From Reticulitermes speratus (taxonomy: Eukaryota; Arthropoda; Insecta; Blattodea; Rhinotermitidae), in NCBI GenBank assembly GCA_021186555.1, contig JAJKFL010000004.1, positions 18,442,406-18,506,405 on the forward strand: a DNA stretch of 64,000 nt, in the 5' to 3' direction. The notes beneath the pieces were generated by a model. That model saw only the letters and a list, made by a program, of their open reading frames with translations, ran no database searches and was not told where the DNA came from. Shown here one piece after another: positions 1-11,799 of the stretch (positions are counted from its first letter, which is position 1; the number at the start of each line of letters is the position of its first letter). A program made the position numbers and the translations under genes.

Positions 1-930
1 TTACGTGCATCGAGGACAGCTCTCTGAATAACATCACAGGTTTTTTATTTTTTGGGGTGGGGGGGGTTAAAAGCAAAAAAATACAGTTTTATTTTAAACT
101 CTTAATGGCTGCTTTCTATATAAATTGCATCGTTATGTAACTGACGAACTGTAGTTCACGAATATATGAGCAGACCATTTTTAAGAATAAGGGATTTAGA
201 GAGAAATGAGGAATACAATAAATGAGAGATGCAAGTAGAAAATAACAATACCTAATGGCTTTGTTCAGGGTTAACGAGTCTGGTTATTTTTATGCGGGCG
301 ATGCCGTGTTCAAACCCACTCGAGACAAACTCTACAGGCTAATATTTTGCGTCATACTCTTTACATTGCATGGAGAAAACAAACAAACAAACAAAAATAC
401 AAACAATAAAGGAAAAAGAAAAAAAAACGGGAGGAAAAGTAAACATCAACTCGTATGACGTACGTAAGATCAGAAGTTGCGGCTTTAGAAACAAGATCAC
501 CAGGAAAGGAGATACATTCGGAATTCGATTCGCAACTCCTTCAGTACAAGGCGCACTACATCTGAGATCCTTGTACTCTGTGCCTATAAATCTGATCTAC
601 AAAACAAGTAGTATCACATGAAAGTCGTAAGTATAAATTTTAAAGCACAGGCAATTAAAATATTTCTTCGTGAGAAAGAATTTCAACCAACACCTGTCCC
701 TGAAATACGAACACTTCAGTCATGCACGGGTAAAGAAGGATGCGATAACTTTTTATGTTGTAATAGTAAATTGCCTACCAGATTTCTACCGACTATCTGA
801 TTGTATTACTGAAAGCCTGCTATCAGTCAAGAAGGATAACTGTACTGGATGGCTCCACAAAGCGCTGTCATCTTCAAGAAACATGCAAGTCTTGTCCGCT
901 ACCATGCCTTCCTGACAAGTTGGTCCTACA
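1..930. other. Unassigned AT-rich sequence
   Basis: No exon, RNA gene or clear element is visible. There is a G-run near 56-67, an AAAC-rich stretch near 371-400, and a weak tRNA-like B-box at about 310-325 (gttcaaaccca) that may be a SINE relic. The open frames here are short, overlap one another and show no domain. Confidence 0.5.
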
Positions 931-937
931 AGTACTT

Positions 938-1037
938 CAGCCATAGTCCCAGTAGACTATTCTCAAGATGGAGAAAGGAAGCTCCTCCGAAACGTCACTA
1001 ATTATCAATCGACATGGTGTCATGTCCCATAAGACTT
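938..1037 (+). repeat. Foldback-family fragment, one arm
   Basis: Contains ctcaagatggag, then ctcctccgaaacgtc, then a segment resembling the outer end of the arm (catggtgtcatgtccc). This is the same order as the better copies at 4233-4400 and 14971-15120. The CUGANGA-like box is degenerate (CUCAAGA), while GAAACGTC is intact. Only one arm is recognisable. Confidence 0.6.
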
Positions 1038-1039
1038 GA

Positions 1040-1890
1040 ATCTTCATTAACAAGGGTGCTAAAGCCTCAAATTATCAATTTAATCTGGTCTAGAATTTGC
1101 CACGTCCTTGTAATGAAAGTACATTTCGTTCATTTTCGTACTTTTTCATTAATTTATTTACCAATTGGTGTATGGGTGGATACCGGACGGTTAGGAATTA
1201 GGGTAAGACTTTCGAATTTCGCGAAATACCTTATTTTGAGGTAAGACTCTCCAAAATCATAAAAAAATTATATTTGTTTTCCACAGATTGCTCCATAATT
1301 AAATTCTGTGGGCACATTTTATATTTAGGCTATTTTTCATCCAAAATTACAACATAATGCCTATTTACTGCGTAGAGATAAAGTGTACATTCATAACTAT
1401 ATACAAATTAGGAAATATTTACCTTGAGTTTCTGTTGGTTTACCCCTAACCTTCCCTTACAGTACACTGACTATTTAAATGAACAGTTCCACTTACATTA
1501 CGACGTTTTCTAAAATTTAACTCACATTGTTTTACAGACTTTGTATAAACGTGACATGTGACATCAATATTACTCGTGTACTGGCATATGTGTCATTCAA
1601 TTACGGTTATCTAGGACCCAAAGCCATTTTTAGGCTGAGTCAGTAAACTCTTCTCTTAAGAGAAAAATTATTGAATCAAACTATAATTATCCAGAAAATA
1701 CAGTATATAGGACTATTTTATAGTACCAGACATGGCAATAAGAGGGTTCCTAGCCTGTAAATATGTGTTAATCAAGCGCTTTATTTTGCTGTAGGAGTTA
1801 GCGCTTGTAGTAGGAGTAACAAGCAACAGATGGTGAAACAGTGAATTAGTCAATCGGTTGCTGGTTAGTGGATAAGTTGATTTGCAATGG
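1040..1890. other. Unassigned AT-rich sequence
   Basis: Low-complexity, AT-rich sequence with no supported feature before the SINE-A insertion. The open frame on the minus strand across 1713-2117 runs through the SINE and is not a gene. Confidence 0.5.
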
Positions 1891-1904
1891 TAAAGATATT
1901 GGAA

Positions 1905-2162
1905 GCCGATCCCAGTGGCCGTGCGGTCTAAGGAATGGGTCTGCCGCCGCTTGCTTACTGGGATTGTGGGTTCGAATCCCGCCGAGGGCATGGATGTCTG
2001 TCTCTTGTGAGTGTTGTGTGTTGTCAGGTAGAGGTCTCTGCGAAGAACTGGGCCCTCGTCCAGAGGAGTCCTGCAGAGTGTGATGTGTCTAAAGTGTGAT
2101 CGTGAAGCCTCGAACAATGAGGCAGTCTAGGTCCCCAAAGGGGCTGTCGAGTCATAGAAAAA
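1905..2162 (+). mobile_element. tRNA-derived SINE (family SINE-A), near full length
   Basis: The head has Pol III promoter boxes: an A-box-like segment at about 1916-1930 (agtggccgtgcggtcta) and a B box at about 1970-1981 (ggttcgaatccc). A family body follows with a Gln/Ser-like stop-rich tail, ending in an A-run at 2158-2165. The copy is flanked by a 13-bp direct repeat, aaagatattggaa, at 1892-1904 and 2163-2175. That is the mark of LINE-mediated retroposition. The same family occurs in reverse at 14111, 17059 and 44421. No protein is encoded; the open frames across it are incidental. Confidence 0.9.
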
Positions 2163-2175
2163 AAAGATATTGGAA

Positions 2176-3980
2176 ACTTGGTCCCTAGAAAAGGTTCGTA
2201 GCATGATTAGGTTTTTACAGACAAAGAATATTTATCTCCATAAAATTCACCACCAATTGATAGAGGCGTAAGGTAAAGGCATAGTGACAGTGCAGCATGT
2301 CAGCAAACTGTGCACGTACATATATGTCTAAAATGGCCGACCAAACATCCATGATCATAATCGCATCGATAGCACATCAGGATGGATGTGAATGCAGCAG
2401 GGGTGGAGAGAAGGTTTTCGGAAAACCGACGGTTCAATTGGCAGGTTGCCGATTCCACAACAAAAGAGGAAGTGGAAATTACTATTCGTGAATTGTTTTG
2501 AATGAAGTAGCCCCCTACCTACAGCGACGGAATTTTTAAACTCGTGCCAAGATTGGATAGATGCATCAAAATGCTCGGGAATTACGTGCAAAAATAATTG
2601 TTTTTCACCGCAATAAATAAACTACAGTAATATTTTCGTGACTTCAGTTTTAATTATTATGACATAGGGAAATATACTTATTTACATCCTTCGTAATATG
2701 TGCGTATATGTCAATAATTTCCAAAGAATCATTAATTGAATACCACCATATGTTAATTATGGGCCATCGAAACCGGTGCTCGAGATGTTAAGCTCTTTCT
2801 GTTGTGTGTCACGTGTCCACCTGATTTAGAGTGCATTGCCTGTACCTACACAGCAGATATGAGTCTTGAATAAATTCAACGCGCCTTTGTTGTGTCACCT
2901 CCAAGAGTACACTTCTCCATGTTTGTTTGACAGGGATCTCTTTCTACAGTAAAGCTATTACAGAACAAGACCGACAGGTTCAGTATTACCCGGGGTGATA
3001 TATGTGAATGCTGACTCTGTGGAAACTTACTGATGAAGAAAGTACTCAGGATTAAGACTTTGATTCCTGAAATTCATATAAATATTTTATGTAAGTTCAG
3101 TTCCTACCTCACAGTAAATACATTGTGTTTACACCGCACAGATGAAATTCCTATTGATATAGGGACATAATCTTTATCTGTTCCGAGAATCGACTCATAT
3201 AGATTCTGTTAGCAAATTCCAGAATTTTTTAAAGCTTAAACTGTTTGGTCTATAGAGTAACCACTGTACTTTAAAGGGCCAGTGCAACAATTGGATGGAT
3301 GAGATTGTGGCGGAAGACAGACTAACGTCTACTGTTCAAAAAGGTTTACCGCAGTTTCAGTATGCCATAGGACTGCCTAATTATCTAGGTGATACCAGGA
3401 TAAGCTGAACTGATTTAGCGTGGCGTTTCTCAACCCCTAAAATAATATTTTAACACATGCGCAGACACTATTCATAATCACACTTAAATTGCTCGTCGAA
3501 CGGTAAAGAAGCTGAACAGTTGACAAAGCACATTTAAACGAACAGCCCTTCCTTAACATATGATTCGACCATTTAAGTAATCATTGCAACCTTTAAAATT
3601 ATATGTCATTGCTAGTTGATACAGCATTGCTACTCCAAAATAAAAGCGAAAAGTATACCTTTCTTTCAAGAATACCTGTCTATATCTAGGAATAATTAAA
3701 AACCGAAGTGGCTGACAGAGGAAAATTTAATTCGTGGGATGCTTGAAACCATTCTATAGTAATTTTCCTTTTTCACGTTCCTGTCACAAAAAAAAAAAAA
3801 TAATAACAGTAGGTTTGTACGAAACTTCAATGTTTCCAACTCTATAGCCTAGAGATTCTATACTCATAACATGCATAGACAGGCTTTTTGAAAAGAATGT
3901 GTGGATACAAAACCTTACATAATGAAAAGTTTCATAATTTGTAATTTTTTGGTCAAGTAGGGGGCCCATCTTAATGAACA
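2176..3980. other. Unassigned sequence
   Basis: About 1.8 kb with no supported exon or element. There is an A-run near 3788-3800. The short open frames at 2297-2591 and 3784-4086 lack domains, and the latter overlaps a LINE tail in antisense. Confidence 0.45.
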
Positions 3981-3984
3981 AATC

Positions 3985-4212
3985 AAACAGAATTACAAGG
4001 TCTAGGTATATAGCTCGTGTGGGGGAATTAAGAAATACACACAGTTTTTTGATCGGGAAACCTGGCAGAAAAAACGCTTTGGACACCTAGACGTAGATAC
4101 GAAGGTAATATTAAAATGGATTATGGAATGAGACATTCAATGGATTCAACTGGCTCTGAATATTAACCAATGTCTTATGAACACGATACTAAACATTACG
4201 CTTCCAGGAATT
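3985..4212 (+). mobile_element. LINE 3' tail fragment (ADDVN-type family)
   Basis: Plus-strand sequence decays from the recurring C-terminal region of a non-LTR retrotransposon. It reads roughly as a VARxG block, a VGKPxGKxxLxxxRRRxxxNIKMD block and a WIQLALN block, with frame breaks. It matches the better copy at 20240-20500 in order and spacing. The clade is not settled (RTE-like). No intact frame remains. Confidence 0.7.
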
Positions 4213-4232
4213 TACTGATCAGGTGATAGGCT

Positions 4233-4400
4233 GTTTATATAGTATTCATACTGCCAGCTGTATTATGACACCGAGTATTGTAGTAGGTCATTTCCAAGGT
4301 TTCCTACATATTATACTTGAGGATGGAGACAGCTGTTCCTCCGAAACCTTCGTAACCTATTACCAGACTACTAGATATAATCGTCGAGACCACAACATGA
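4233..4400. repeat. Foldback-family copy, both arms degenerate
   Basis: Left arm: tattatgacaccgag, tagtaggtcattt, ccaaggtttcc. Right arm: gaggatggagacag, ttcctccgaaacc, ttcgtaacctattaccag, and an outer end. The arms are recognisable as inverted relatives but diverged. The right arm keeps GGAG/CTCC pairing around the loop that precedes GAAAC. Confidence 0.65.
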
Positions 4401-4439
4401 ATCTTCACTGGCATGAAGACCTGGAAACTTACGTATGAG

Positions 4440-5280
4440 TGTCAGCATGTTAAGAAGTGTTCTGTTTCACACAGTACGTTGTTTGGTTTGTAACAAAACT
4501 GCGAGACCTCGTGTGAAGCCGTGGTACATTCTTACAACCTGGGTGCATGTCCTGTATCATAACTATTCTATTGTCCTTGTACAAGCAGTTTTTCTTCATC
4601 ATATAAGCTTGTTTTTCAAGCCCCACTATCCCAAATCTTTCTCAGTGTTAGTCATGGCTAAAAGAAATGACAGGTTTGGCTAGGGCACTAAATCGACATC
4701 TGAAATATCTGACTGCCACTGATCGATAAAAATCAGGAAAGAATTGGTGGTCACCGTTAATTGGCTGGGAATTCTAGATGGGGAGTTTGTGTGTTAACTG
4801 TGACCTGTCAAGGGACTATAGGATTTACAGACCCCACCTGTAGGAATCTGGTGTACTGGGCAGGAATCTACCTTAGCTGGCCCTGACACAGCTCGTTGCT
4901 ACCTGCTGCAGTATTTTAATTAACCAGTACATTCCGGAAACCAATAAAGAGAACATCGTTACGGTTTATAAGCACTTTGAGAAGCTGTAGTCTAATTAAA
5001 TGCGTGTTTTCTCTCATGATATTGGAGCTGTAAGAAGTCATGCAAATACGTTTCTGTTGCAAGATAAAACAACTACAGTAAGGAATTATTCAAGACGGTA
5101 CAGTTGGGCGAAATAATTCTGTTCACTCATACGTAAACGTGAACACTTGCTCTGATCAGATTTAAGCTCTTGTCTTTTTCTGCCTGGAAAGTTTCTAATT
5201 ATTGGACCAAGTTTTAAACAGCATTTATAATTTCATTATCTTACTTCCGGAGATTGCAAATGCATGAGCTTCAAAAATTT
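4440..5280. other. Unassigned sequence
   Basis: No supported feature. A slightly more GC-rich block at about 4740-4910 might be an old repeat, but no family was recognised. Confidence 0.4.
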
Positions 5281-5284
5281 TTTC

Positions 5285-5500
5285 TTCACCAAATATTATT
5301 AGGGTGATCAAATCAAGATAAATGAGATGGGCAGGGCTTGTAGCAGGTATGGAGAGATGAGAGATATGTACAAAAGTTTGGTTTTAAATTCCGAGGGGAA
5401 GAGACTTATTGGAAGATCAGGGCGTAGATTAAAGATGATATTAGAACCTACGTTCAAGAAGTGGGGCTGTCGCTGGGGTTTGTCTCGCTCAAGACAGGGA
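5285..5500 (+). mobile_element. LINE 3' tail fragment (ADDVN-type family)
   Basis: Begins at caccaaatattattagggtg, the segment that marks the SPNIIRVIK motif in this family. It continues through an IK-NEMGRAC block and an EGKRLIGRSGRRLK block (readable in the frame from 5327). A premature end and several substitutions show that it is dead. Confidence 0.75.
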
Positions 5501-5619
5501 CCACTGACAAGCCCTTGTGAAACGTGTGATAAACTGACTTCTTGTAACATTAAGGACGAATTTTTTTTGAACGGATGGTTAATATCCCCTTCTCAAGAAA
5601 GATTGATGTTGTGGTCTTC

Positions 5620-5775
5620 TGGGCTACGATACGATGTAGTTTGGCAGGGTTTTTACTAACGTTTTGGAGAAAAATGTTGTCCCCCATTTTTAGGGTGAAA
5701 GATGCAGGCGACGTGTTTCTCTGAAACTTCGTCTCTAACCTGCCAGTCTACAAAATGTCATACCCAAAATTTCAT
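5620..5775. repeat. Foldback-family copy, degenerate
   Basis: Left arm has actaacgttttggagaaa, then a tgttgtcccccatttttagggtg block. Right arm has ctctgaaacttcgtctctaac and ctgccagtctacaaaatgtc. The order matches the family: outer end, (A)ACGTTTCGG, loop-proximal CCATCTTCAGGGT, then the mirror image. Confidence 0.6.
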
Positions 5776-5835
5776 ACTACAAATTCTTTAACAACCGCGA
5801 AAATATCAGATCACGTATTCGCAACGTAGTCTCTA

Positions 5836-6003
5836 GGATGAAGTAGAAGTAGCAGTGGTAGTAGCAGTACTAGTAAAAGTGACAAGAGTTGCAGTAGTGG
5901 TGGTGGCATTAGCATCAGTAGTGGCAGCAGTAGAAGTCGTAATGTTGCAGATAGTATTGGTAGTGATAGTGACACTGGTAGCAGTAGTAGCTGTAGTAAC
6001 AAA
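5836..6003. repeat. Imperfect trinucleotide (GTA/GYR) repeat
   Basis: About 170 bases dominated by agtagcagt-like triplets with substitutions. On the minus strand it reads as a long leucine-rich run, which is a consequence of the repeat and not a membrane protein. Confidence 0.85.
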
Positions 6004-7520
6004 GAATGGAATTTCGGAGTCGATAGAGCACTATTGAACTCCGCCTGTACGGTCGCAGACGTCTGCCGTTTCCATGGCCGTCGAAAACAAGAGATGATGG
6101 TAGCAGAGATAGGCCGCGGTCTCAGCATCAAGGAGAGAATGAGTGGGACGCGGGGGTGGAGGTAAGGTCCAGCGGAAGGAATGCGATGGGTATTATAGAG
6201 AGGCAATAATTAGCTTTTGTTCTGTGCAGCTGCATGTTCGGTTTAAGCAACTCCCTGGTTCATACGTGTGTGCAGGTAGATGTAGCATACCTCTACCCTA
6301 AAGCACAAAACCACAAACCTGATGTGTAAAATGTTGAATGAGGAAATGGTCACATTCCTTAAATTCGTAGTCATATACACCTAAATACGTTAATTAAATA
6401 CAGTAAAAGATATTGGTAAGGAAGGGATTTCAAGTAAACAACGGAATGGTACTGATAAATAGAACCCAGTGCTTCAGCTGTGAATGCGGTTCTTGGGCGA
6501 TAAATATGTAATTCAAACAACTGTGACAATATGCGATATAGTGTGATATAAATGCAGTTAAATGAAGGTCAAGGAGTACACGAAGCTACGAACTGCACTG
6601 CAGTAATGAGTATACTGCAAAATGTTGAGCTAAATCTATTACAATTCTTCGCTGAGGCAAAAGTGTGGTGGGAAACAGGGCAGATTTTCCGGGCGGAAGT
6701 GGCAAGAGGTGCACTGACCACAGTTAGTGTGCTTAAAAAAACAAAAGTACAGTTTAACCTTTATCTAAAGAGAGGTGTAAAGGAAATCATAACTGAAAGT
6801 CGCCAAGGTTTACCTTTTTACGAATTACGAACAAGCACTTCATACTTCAAACTTGCTTGAAAATATAAGTAAAGAGGCAAAGTATTATGAAAGTTATTAA
6901 ATTTCACGGTTTTCAGTTCTACAGGGTTTTAAATTGCCCTCAGGAATAAAACTGACTCAATCCGCCTCTAATTTCCTGTATGCGTACAGCTAAATTAGAA
7001 AGCACAATTTTCGCCCTATACTTCATACCGTATCGTACGTATTTTTAGCCGTTAATCTTATTCTGTATTCTGTTTCTCGTTACGTCTAAAGTTTCTAAGC
7101 TACCTGTCCAGGCCTACTCTAACATCAGAGAATTAAGGATATTCTAGAAATAAGATACTGTTGTAACTCTCTGCACCAGCCGCCGCCTTCCAGCTCTTTT
7201 AAGCAATTACTTCATGTGTGGAGACCTAAGAGCTATGAAGTGAGCGAACCGCACTACGCAATGAAAAGCTTCATGATTTATGTAGTTAACCTAGCATTAT
7301 AGGCATATAGAAACCAAGGAGACTATGCTGACTAAATGGAAGTGGATAATTAGTTCAAAAATCTGGCTGGAAATCTTGGAAAGTGGTCACTGGCAAGGTG
7401 AACAGACATGGCGGTGATGATTAATGCAGTATGATCTGAGTACGAAAGATTATTATGACGGTCATATTTTTTGCAGCATTGAATGTTTGGTTTTTAGTGT
7501 CAGATATTTAATGTGGTACT
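6004..7520. other. Unassigned sequence, no supported gene
   Basis: About 6010-6190 is unusually GC- and CpG-rich for the window but shows no coding hallmark. An open frame of 102 codons at 6552-6860 has no recognisable domain, no splice context and no homologous motif, so it is not called. The rest is AT-rich. Confidence 0.45.
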
Positions 7521-7531
7521 TGTAATTAAAA

Positions 7532-7801
7532 CTGGAAGATCGCGGGCTCGATTCCCGATGGTGTCATTGGAATTTTTCATTGACATAATCCTTTCGGCCG
7601 CACTTGGGCCCTGGGGTCGACTCAGCCTCTAACAGAAATCAGTACCAGGAATATTTCCTGGGGGGTAAAGGCGGCCGGTGCCTAGGGCTGACAAACTTAC
7701 CACCTTCATGTGCCGACTGTCTAGAAATTCTGGGAACCTCAACCTGCTGGAACCCTCAGGATCAGTCCAGACCTGTACAGGGATTGCTTTACCGTTACCT
7801 T
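7532..7801 (+). mobile_element. tRNA-derived SINE (family SINE-B), 5'-truncated
   Basis: The B-box region (gcgggctcgattcccgatgg) is followed by the same body as the fuller copy at 12800-13097: cctggggtcgactcagcctc, ggggggtaaaggcggccggt, accaccttcatgtgccgact. It is flanked by a 9-bp direct repeat, taattaaaa, at 7523-7531 and 7802-7810. The A-box half is missing, which fits 5' truncation during retroposition. Confidence 0.85.
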
Positions 7802-7810
7802 TAATTAAAA

Positions 7811-8690
7811 ATCAGTGAATTTAGTACGCACCCTTGTCAGTATTCTGATAGTGAGACTGGAACTGCAGTTTATAAATTGTTCATGATATCATGTGAAGGT
7901 AATGTTGATACAATTGGAGATTCAATATGTGACAATACTAATGTTACATTGTACATTAATTAACTGAATATTAATCTTATCAGGTAAATGGCATGTGATA
8001 CGTGATGACAAAATAAATTGTATTTATTCTCCAGTGTTTATAAGGATGATTCGAATTTATTGACTTGGTGCTGTTCCGGTTGAAACTGTTGTGTGTGTGT
8101 GAAGTCTGTATTCGTTGGTTAAGGATATCGTTACTTACATAGTTGTGAAGAGTTACAATGCCTTTTGCTCGTTGACTAATACAATTCACTCGACTGTGAA
8201 GAACAAAACCTGTAAGACATGTTTATCCAAATACAGACCGCTAGCTTTGTGCGTCATTGTTATATTTCAACTGTGTGACAAGAAAGGTTGAAAATCTTAT
8301 TACGCAGAACATGAAGCTATGTTCCTGTAAAACAAAAATGTACGGTACCTAATAAACAGACGCATGTTTACACACATTCTGATACACATAATACTTTACA
8401 AGCCTTTATAAGTAATTGACACCATACTGAGATTTCTGTAGAAGAGTGTACAGAAAGAAATAATTATGACTGACACGTACTTCAGTACTTATTTTGAAAT
8501 ATTTGAACTAGTTTTGTTAAGGAACTTCGATTACTCTAAATAATAAGCTAGTGAATTAATTAAATACGCATATCATTGTTACTTCCTCTAGTTTGAATTG
8601 TAATGCTTTAATTTGTTGTAAGGTTACTCTTCTACTGGAAGATACAGATTTTTGTGTATGTTTTAATTATTAAATTAATTAATGTCTCAG
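7811..8690. other. Unassigned AT-rich sequence
   Basis: No supported feature over about 880 bases. It contains a short gt-repeat at 8091-8100. Confidence 0.45.
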
Positions 8691-8699
8691 ATGAAAGCA

Positions 8700-9935
8700 G
8701 CGATCAACCCGCAATGTCGCACAGTATTTTAGATAGATGAAACAATCACTTCTCTCAGTTATTAAATGTACATGGGTTTAAGGATGTAAGGCAGCATGAA
8801 ATACATACACCTGAGCCACTAGTAACCAAGCCTAGTGTTTTCGAGTTTTAGATGGCTATTGAAAAATATAAACGACATATATCACCGGGTATTAATCAAA
8901 TTTTAACACAAGTGATTCAAACAGGAGTTTCGTTTTGAGATCAAAAATCTTCTTAATTCTTGTCTGAATAAGGAACAATTGCCCCGGTAGAGGAAGGAGC
9001 CAATCATTGCACCTATTTAGAAGAGCTGTCAAACAGGCAGCAGTAAGTATCGGGGCATGTCACTGCAATAAACTACACACCAAATGCCATCCAGCACTCT
9101 TCTGCCATTGTTAACTCCATATGTATATGACGTCAGTGGGGATCCTCATTGTGGGCTTCGACGTGACAGGTCAACTACTTTTCATTCTGCATTCGTGAAA
9201 CAACTTACAAAACATGGAAACAGAGTGGGGCAGCACATCAACAATTTGTAGACTTCAATAAAGCCTGTGACTTACTTAGGAGGGGAGGGGGGTTGTGTAT
9301 TACACTCATGAAATTAGTCACGTTAATTAAATGTACTTAAATAAAACCTAGAGTAAAGTCCGGATAGGCAAACACTCGTCTGATATACTTCGCATTCATA
9401 ATGGTCTGAAACAAGGAGATAATTTATCGGCCAACTTTTTCAATTGCGCTTTAGACTATGCCATTCGGATGGTCCAAACTGGACGGAAACTGAACGGGAG
9501 GCAGCAGCCTCTGTTCTGCGTTAGTGGTGTTAATTTATTGGACGAAAACCTGCATGCTATGTACACAAATACAGCAGCTTTATCAGTCACAAGTAAGGAG
9601 GTTTTCTAGATGTAAGTGCTGAGCAAATAAGTATATTTTCGTGTCTCATAAACAGAATGCAGGACAAATTCGCACCATAAAGATAGCTAATATATCAATT
9701 AAAATGTAGCAATGTTTAGGTATTTGGAAACAAAAATTTCAAATTAAATCTGCATGCATGAGCCTAGCAAATCGAATACGGGTAATGCCTGCTACCATTG
9801 CGTCCCGAATACTATATCTTCCCCTTGGAATTTTAAGAAATACGAAGATTAAAACATACAGATCTCTAATTTTTCCTGTTGTTTGGCATGGGAGTGAGAC
9901 ACGGTCTCTCACATAAACAGAAGAACAATGGCTGA
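8700..9935 (+). mobile_element. LINE reverse-transcriptase core, decayed (ADDVN-type family)
   Basis: Translated in shifting plus frames, this region follows the palm of a non-LTR reverse transcriptase in order. Visible blocks are EPLVTKPSVFEF and AIEKYKRHISPGINQI (about 8815-8910), a PIIAPI-like block, a YTPNAIQ block, HCGLRRDRST (about 9148-9175), VGQHINNL with a DFNKACD-like block (about 9220-9275), GLKQGDNLSANFFNCALDYAIRMVQ (about 9400-9475), and the remnant of the catalytic ADDVNLLG box as CVSGVNLLD (about 9518-9545). The connection region follows with ILKNTKIKTYRSLIFPVVWHGSETRSLT (about 9830-9915). The catalytic aspartates are lost and many breaks exist. It is the longest piece of this family in the window. 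Confidence 0.85.
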
Positions 9936-10000
9936 GTTCATAAAGTTAAAACCAAATACTTTCACTGCTGCTGGAACTACCCAGCTACCTTTAATATATG

Positions 10001-10030
10001 TCCAACATGTTTCGGCCCATCCAGGTCATT
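10001..10030 (-). repeat. Short hammerhead-like tail, ACATGT subfamily
   Basis: The minus strand reads ctggatgggccgaaacatgttgga, which shares GGCCGAAACATGT with the element at 27432-27471. The first core box is degenerate (CUGGAUG). It probably marks the end of another small element that continues left. No coding content. Confidence 0.45.
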
Positions 10031-10252
10031 ACCAATTAGTTCAATATAATGTAAGTGGAAGTATCAAAGGTTTACATATATGATTCTAGGAGAGTAATGT
10101 ATATATCAACGTGAAATGCAAGCCAAACAAACAAAACATGGCTAAAAGCTCAATGTAGTTCCTATCATACTTCATATGATATCGTTGAAAGCTATTATTA
10201 TAAAGATTACCACTTGCACCGTAGCTCGATGTCACTGAATATGGTTTTGTGT

Positions 10253-10372
10253 GTGTGTACGTATGTATGTATGTATGTATGTATGCATGCATGCGTGTAT
10301 GTATGTATGTATGTGTGTATGTAGGTATGTATATATGTATGTATGTGTATATATATATAGAGAGAGAGAGAC
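10253..10372 (+). repeat. Compound microsatellite (GTAT)n / (AT)n / (AG)n
   Basis: A run of gtat and tgta tetranucleotides at about 10257-10345 is followed by tatatatata at about 10347-10359 and agagagagag at about 10360-10370. Confidence 0.95.
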
Positions 10373-10494
10373 AGAGAAAGTCAGAGATCCAGTAATGTGA
10401 GTAATAAACTTTTCTTAATTGAGCCTACTAATTAATTAATCCAGTGGGCCAGATGCATAGTCACGGCAGATGGGAATTTTGTGTCGAGACATCC

Positions 10495-10895
10495 ATGAAA
10501 ACATCGCAGCATTCCAAAACATGATGCTGAGGGACAGTGTACGAGGGAACGGAGAAAATTGCATAAATAGGAGCTTCATGTTTCTCACTACTCATCATCA
10601 AATATCTCGGGTGATCAGATCAAGGAGGATGACATAAGTGTGACATGTGGCACGTGTGAGAGAGAACAAAAATGCATACAGGGTTTTGGTGGGGAAATCT
10701 GAAGGAAAGAGGGGCACTTGGAATATTTGAGCGTAGATGGGAGGAAATATTAAAATGGATCTTTAAGACAGAATGAGAAGTTACGTACTGGACTGACTAA
10801 TGCATGTCAAGACAGGGACAAGAGGCGGGTTATTAAAAGCATGGCAGTGAAGCATGGGGTTCCAAAAAATGAAGAGAATTCTTTGGCGTCGAACG
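10495..10895 (+). mobile_element. LINE 3' tail fragment (ADDVN-type family)
   Basis: Follows the family order: LRxFQNxMLR (10510-10540), a block related to GPKRDEVTGEWRKLH, HHQISRVIRSRRM (10600-10635), YRVLVGKSEGKRGTW (10675-10712), ERRWEEILKWIF (10730-10763), and MNLRVPKNEENSLAS (10850-10890). The frame breaks repeatedly. The segment just beyond it (10890-10990) has ggttcaattcctg and may be a separate SINE relic. Confidence 0.75.
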
Positions 10896-10899
10896 ACGC

Positions 10900-11590
10900 A
10901 TACGCTGCTGGGTTCAATTCCTGAACGAACCAGCATAGGCATCAGCCAATTGTGACCATTCTTGTACAGTCCTGTTAGGTTTTTTCTCCTTTCGATTTTG
11001 GGTTTTTTTGGGGGAGTAAGAGTTTGCATGGAAAAAAACTAATCCTTTCATTTAAATCCGGGACTTTGCAGGTTGCACCGCAAATTTAATTGTGGCACCA
11101 AAGGGTTAACTAGCTAAATACCTAAGTACTAATTAGAAAAAACTGTACTCCATAGAGTTATGACGAATAAGTTATATTTATTTTAATGCAAGGCATGACA
11201 ACTTTCTCTTTGGACTAGTAGCCAGTCCAAAATTTCAGGAACCACACAACGTTTTACCATCAAGGTATCACACGCAAGCAAATGCAGTGGAATAAGCAAA
11301 GAAAGAATAAATCTTACCACATACTTAGCGTTAAATTCTTTTTCTAGGAAGGCAATATGGGGAAGAAAAGAAACAAATTAGGAAATATTCTGGCGTTAAT
11401 GCCCCTAGATTTTTAATTCGAGACTGTCTTCAAGAAAAAGTCCAAGATGCAAGTACGTACCTGAAATGCGCTTTTAACGGTTATATTTACAGTCTCATGC
11501 CCAAGTTTTATCGTCAGCCCTTAGCTTGGAGAGAACACACTCTCTCTGAATTATAAAGACCTGTCACGTAGATATACCATCGTAAATTTA
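10900..11590. other. Unassigned sequence
   Basis: No supported feature apart from a weak tRNA-like B box at about 10912-10924 and a T/G-rich run at 10978-11015. Confidence 0.4.
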
Positions 11591-11614
11591 TTTAATTCGT
11601 CTTGCGAAGTGTTT

Positions 11615-11790
11615 GTAATTTGTGTCCGATTCTAACCAAAAGCGGGACGTGTATACAAATTTTAATAAAGATTCCAAACATGAGACTTCATGAAAATCTA
11701 CCCGGTGGTATTCGGGCTGTACCATGGCGACAGATAGACTGTTGGACAGACAGACAGACAGACAGACAGCGCATAGGAACAAAGGGCTGT
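11615..11790 (+). repeat. SINE/LINE-like 3' tail with (GACA)n
   Basis: Contains catgaaaatctacccggtgg, then gctgtaccatggcgacagat, then a gacagacagaca run at 11744-11768. This is the same architecture as the tails at 24465-24540, 40800-40875 and 47370-47440 (aaaatccgtccagtgagagc, then gacggacagaca). Such tails are widespread in insect LINE-dependent elements. Confidence 0.55.
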
Positions 11791-11799
11791 GACAAGAAA

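Noticed and set aside
5811-6206. Leucine-rich 131-codon minus-strand frame, apparently membrane-like
   Set aside because: The leucine run is the translation of an imperfect trinucleotide repeat.
6552-6860. 102-codon frame as a small gene
   Set aside because: No motif, no splice or promoter context, and the length is within chance for AT-rich DNA of this size.
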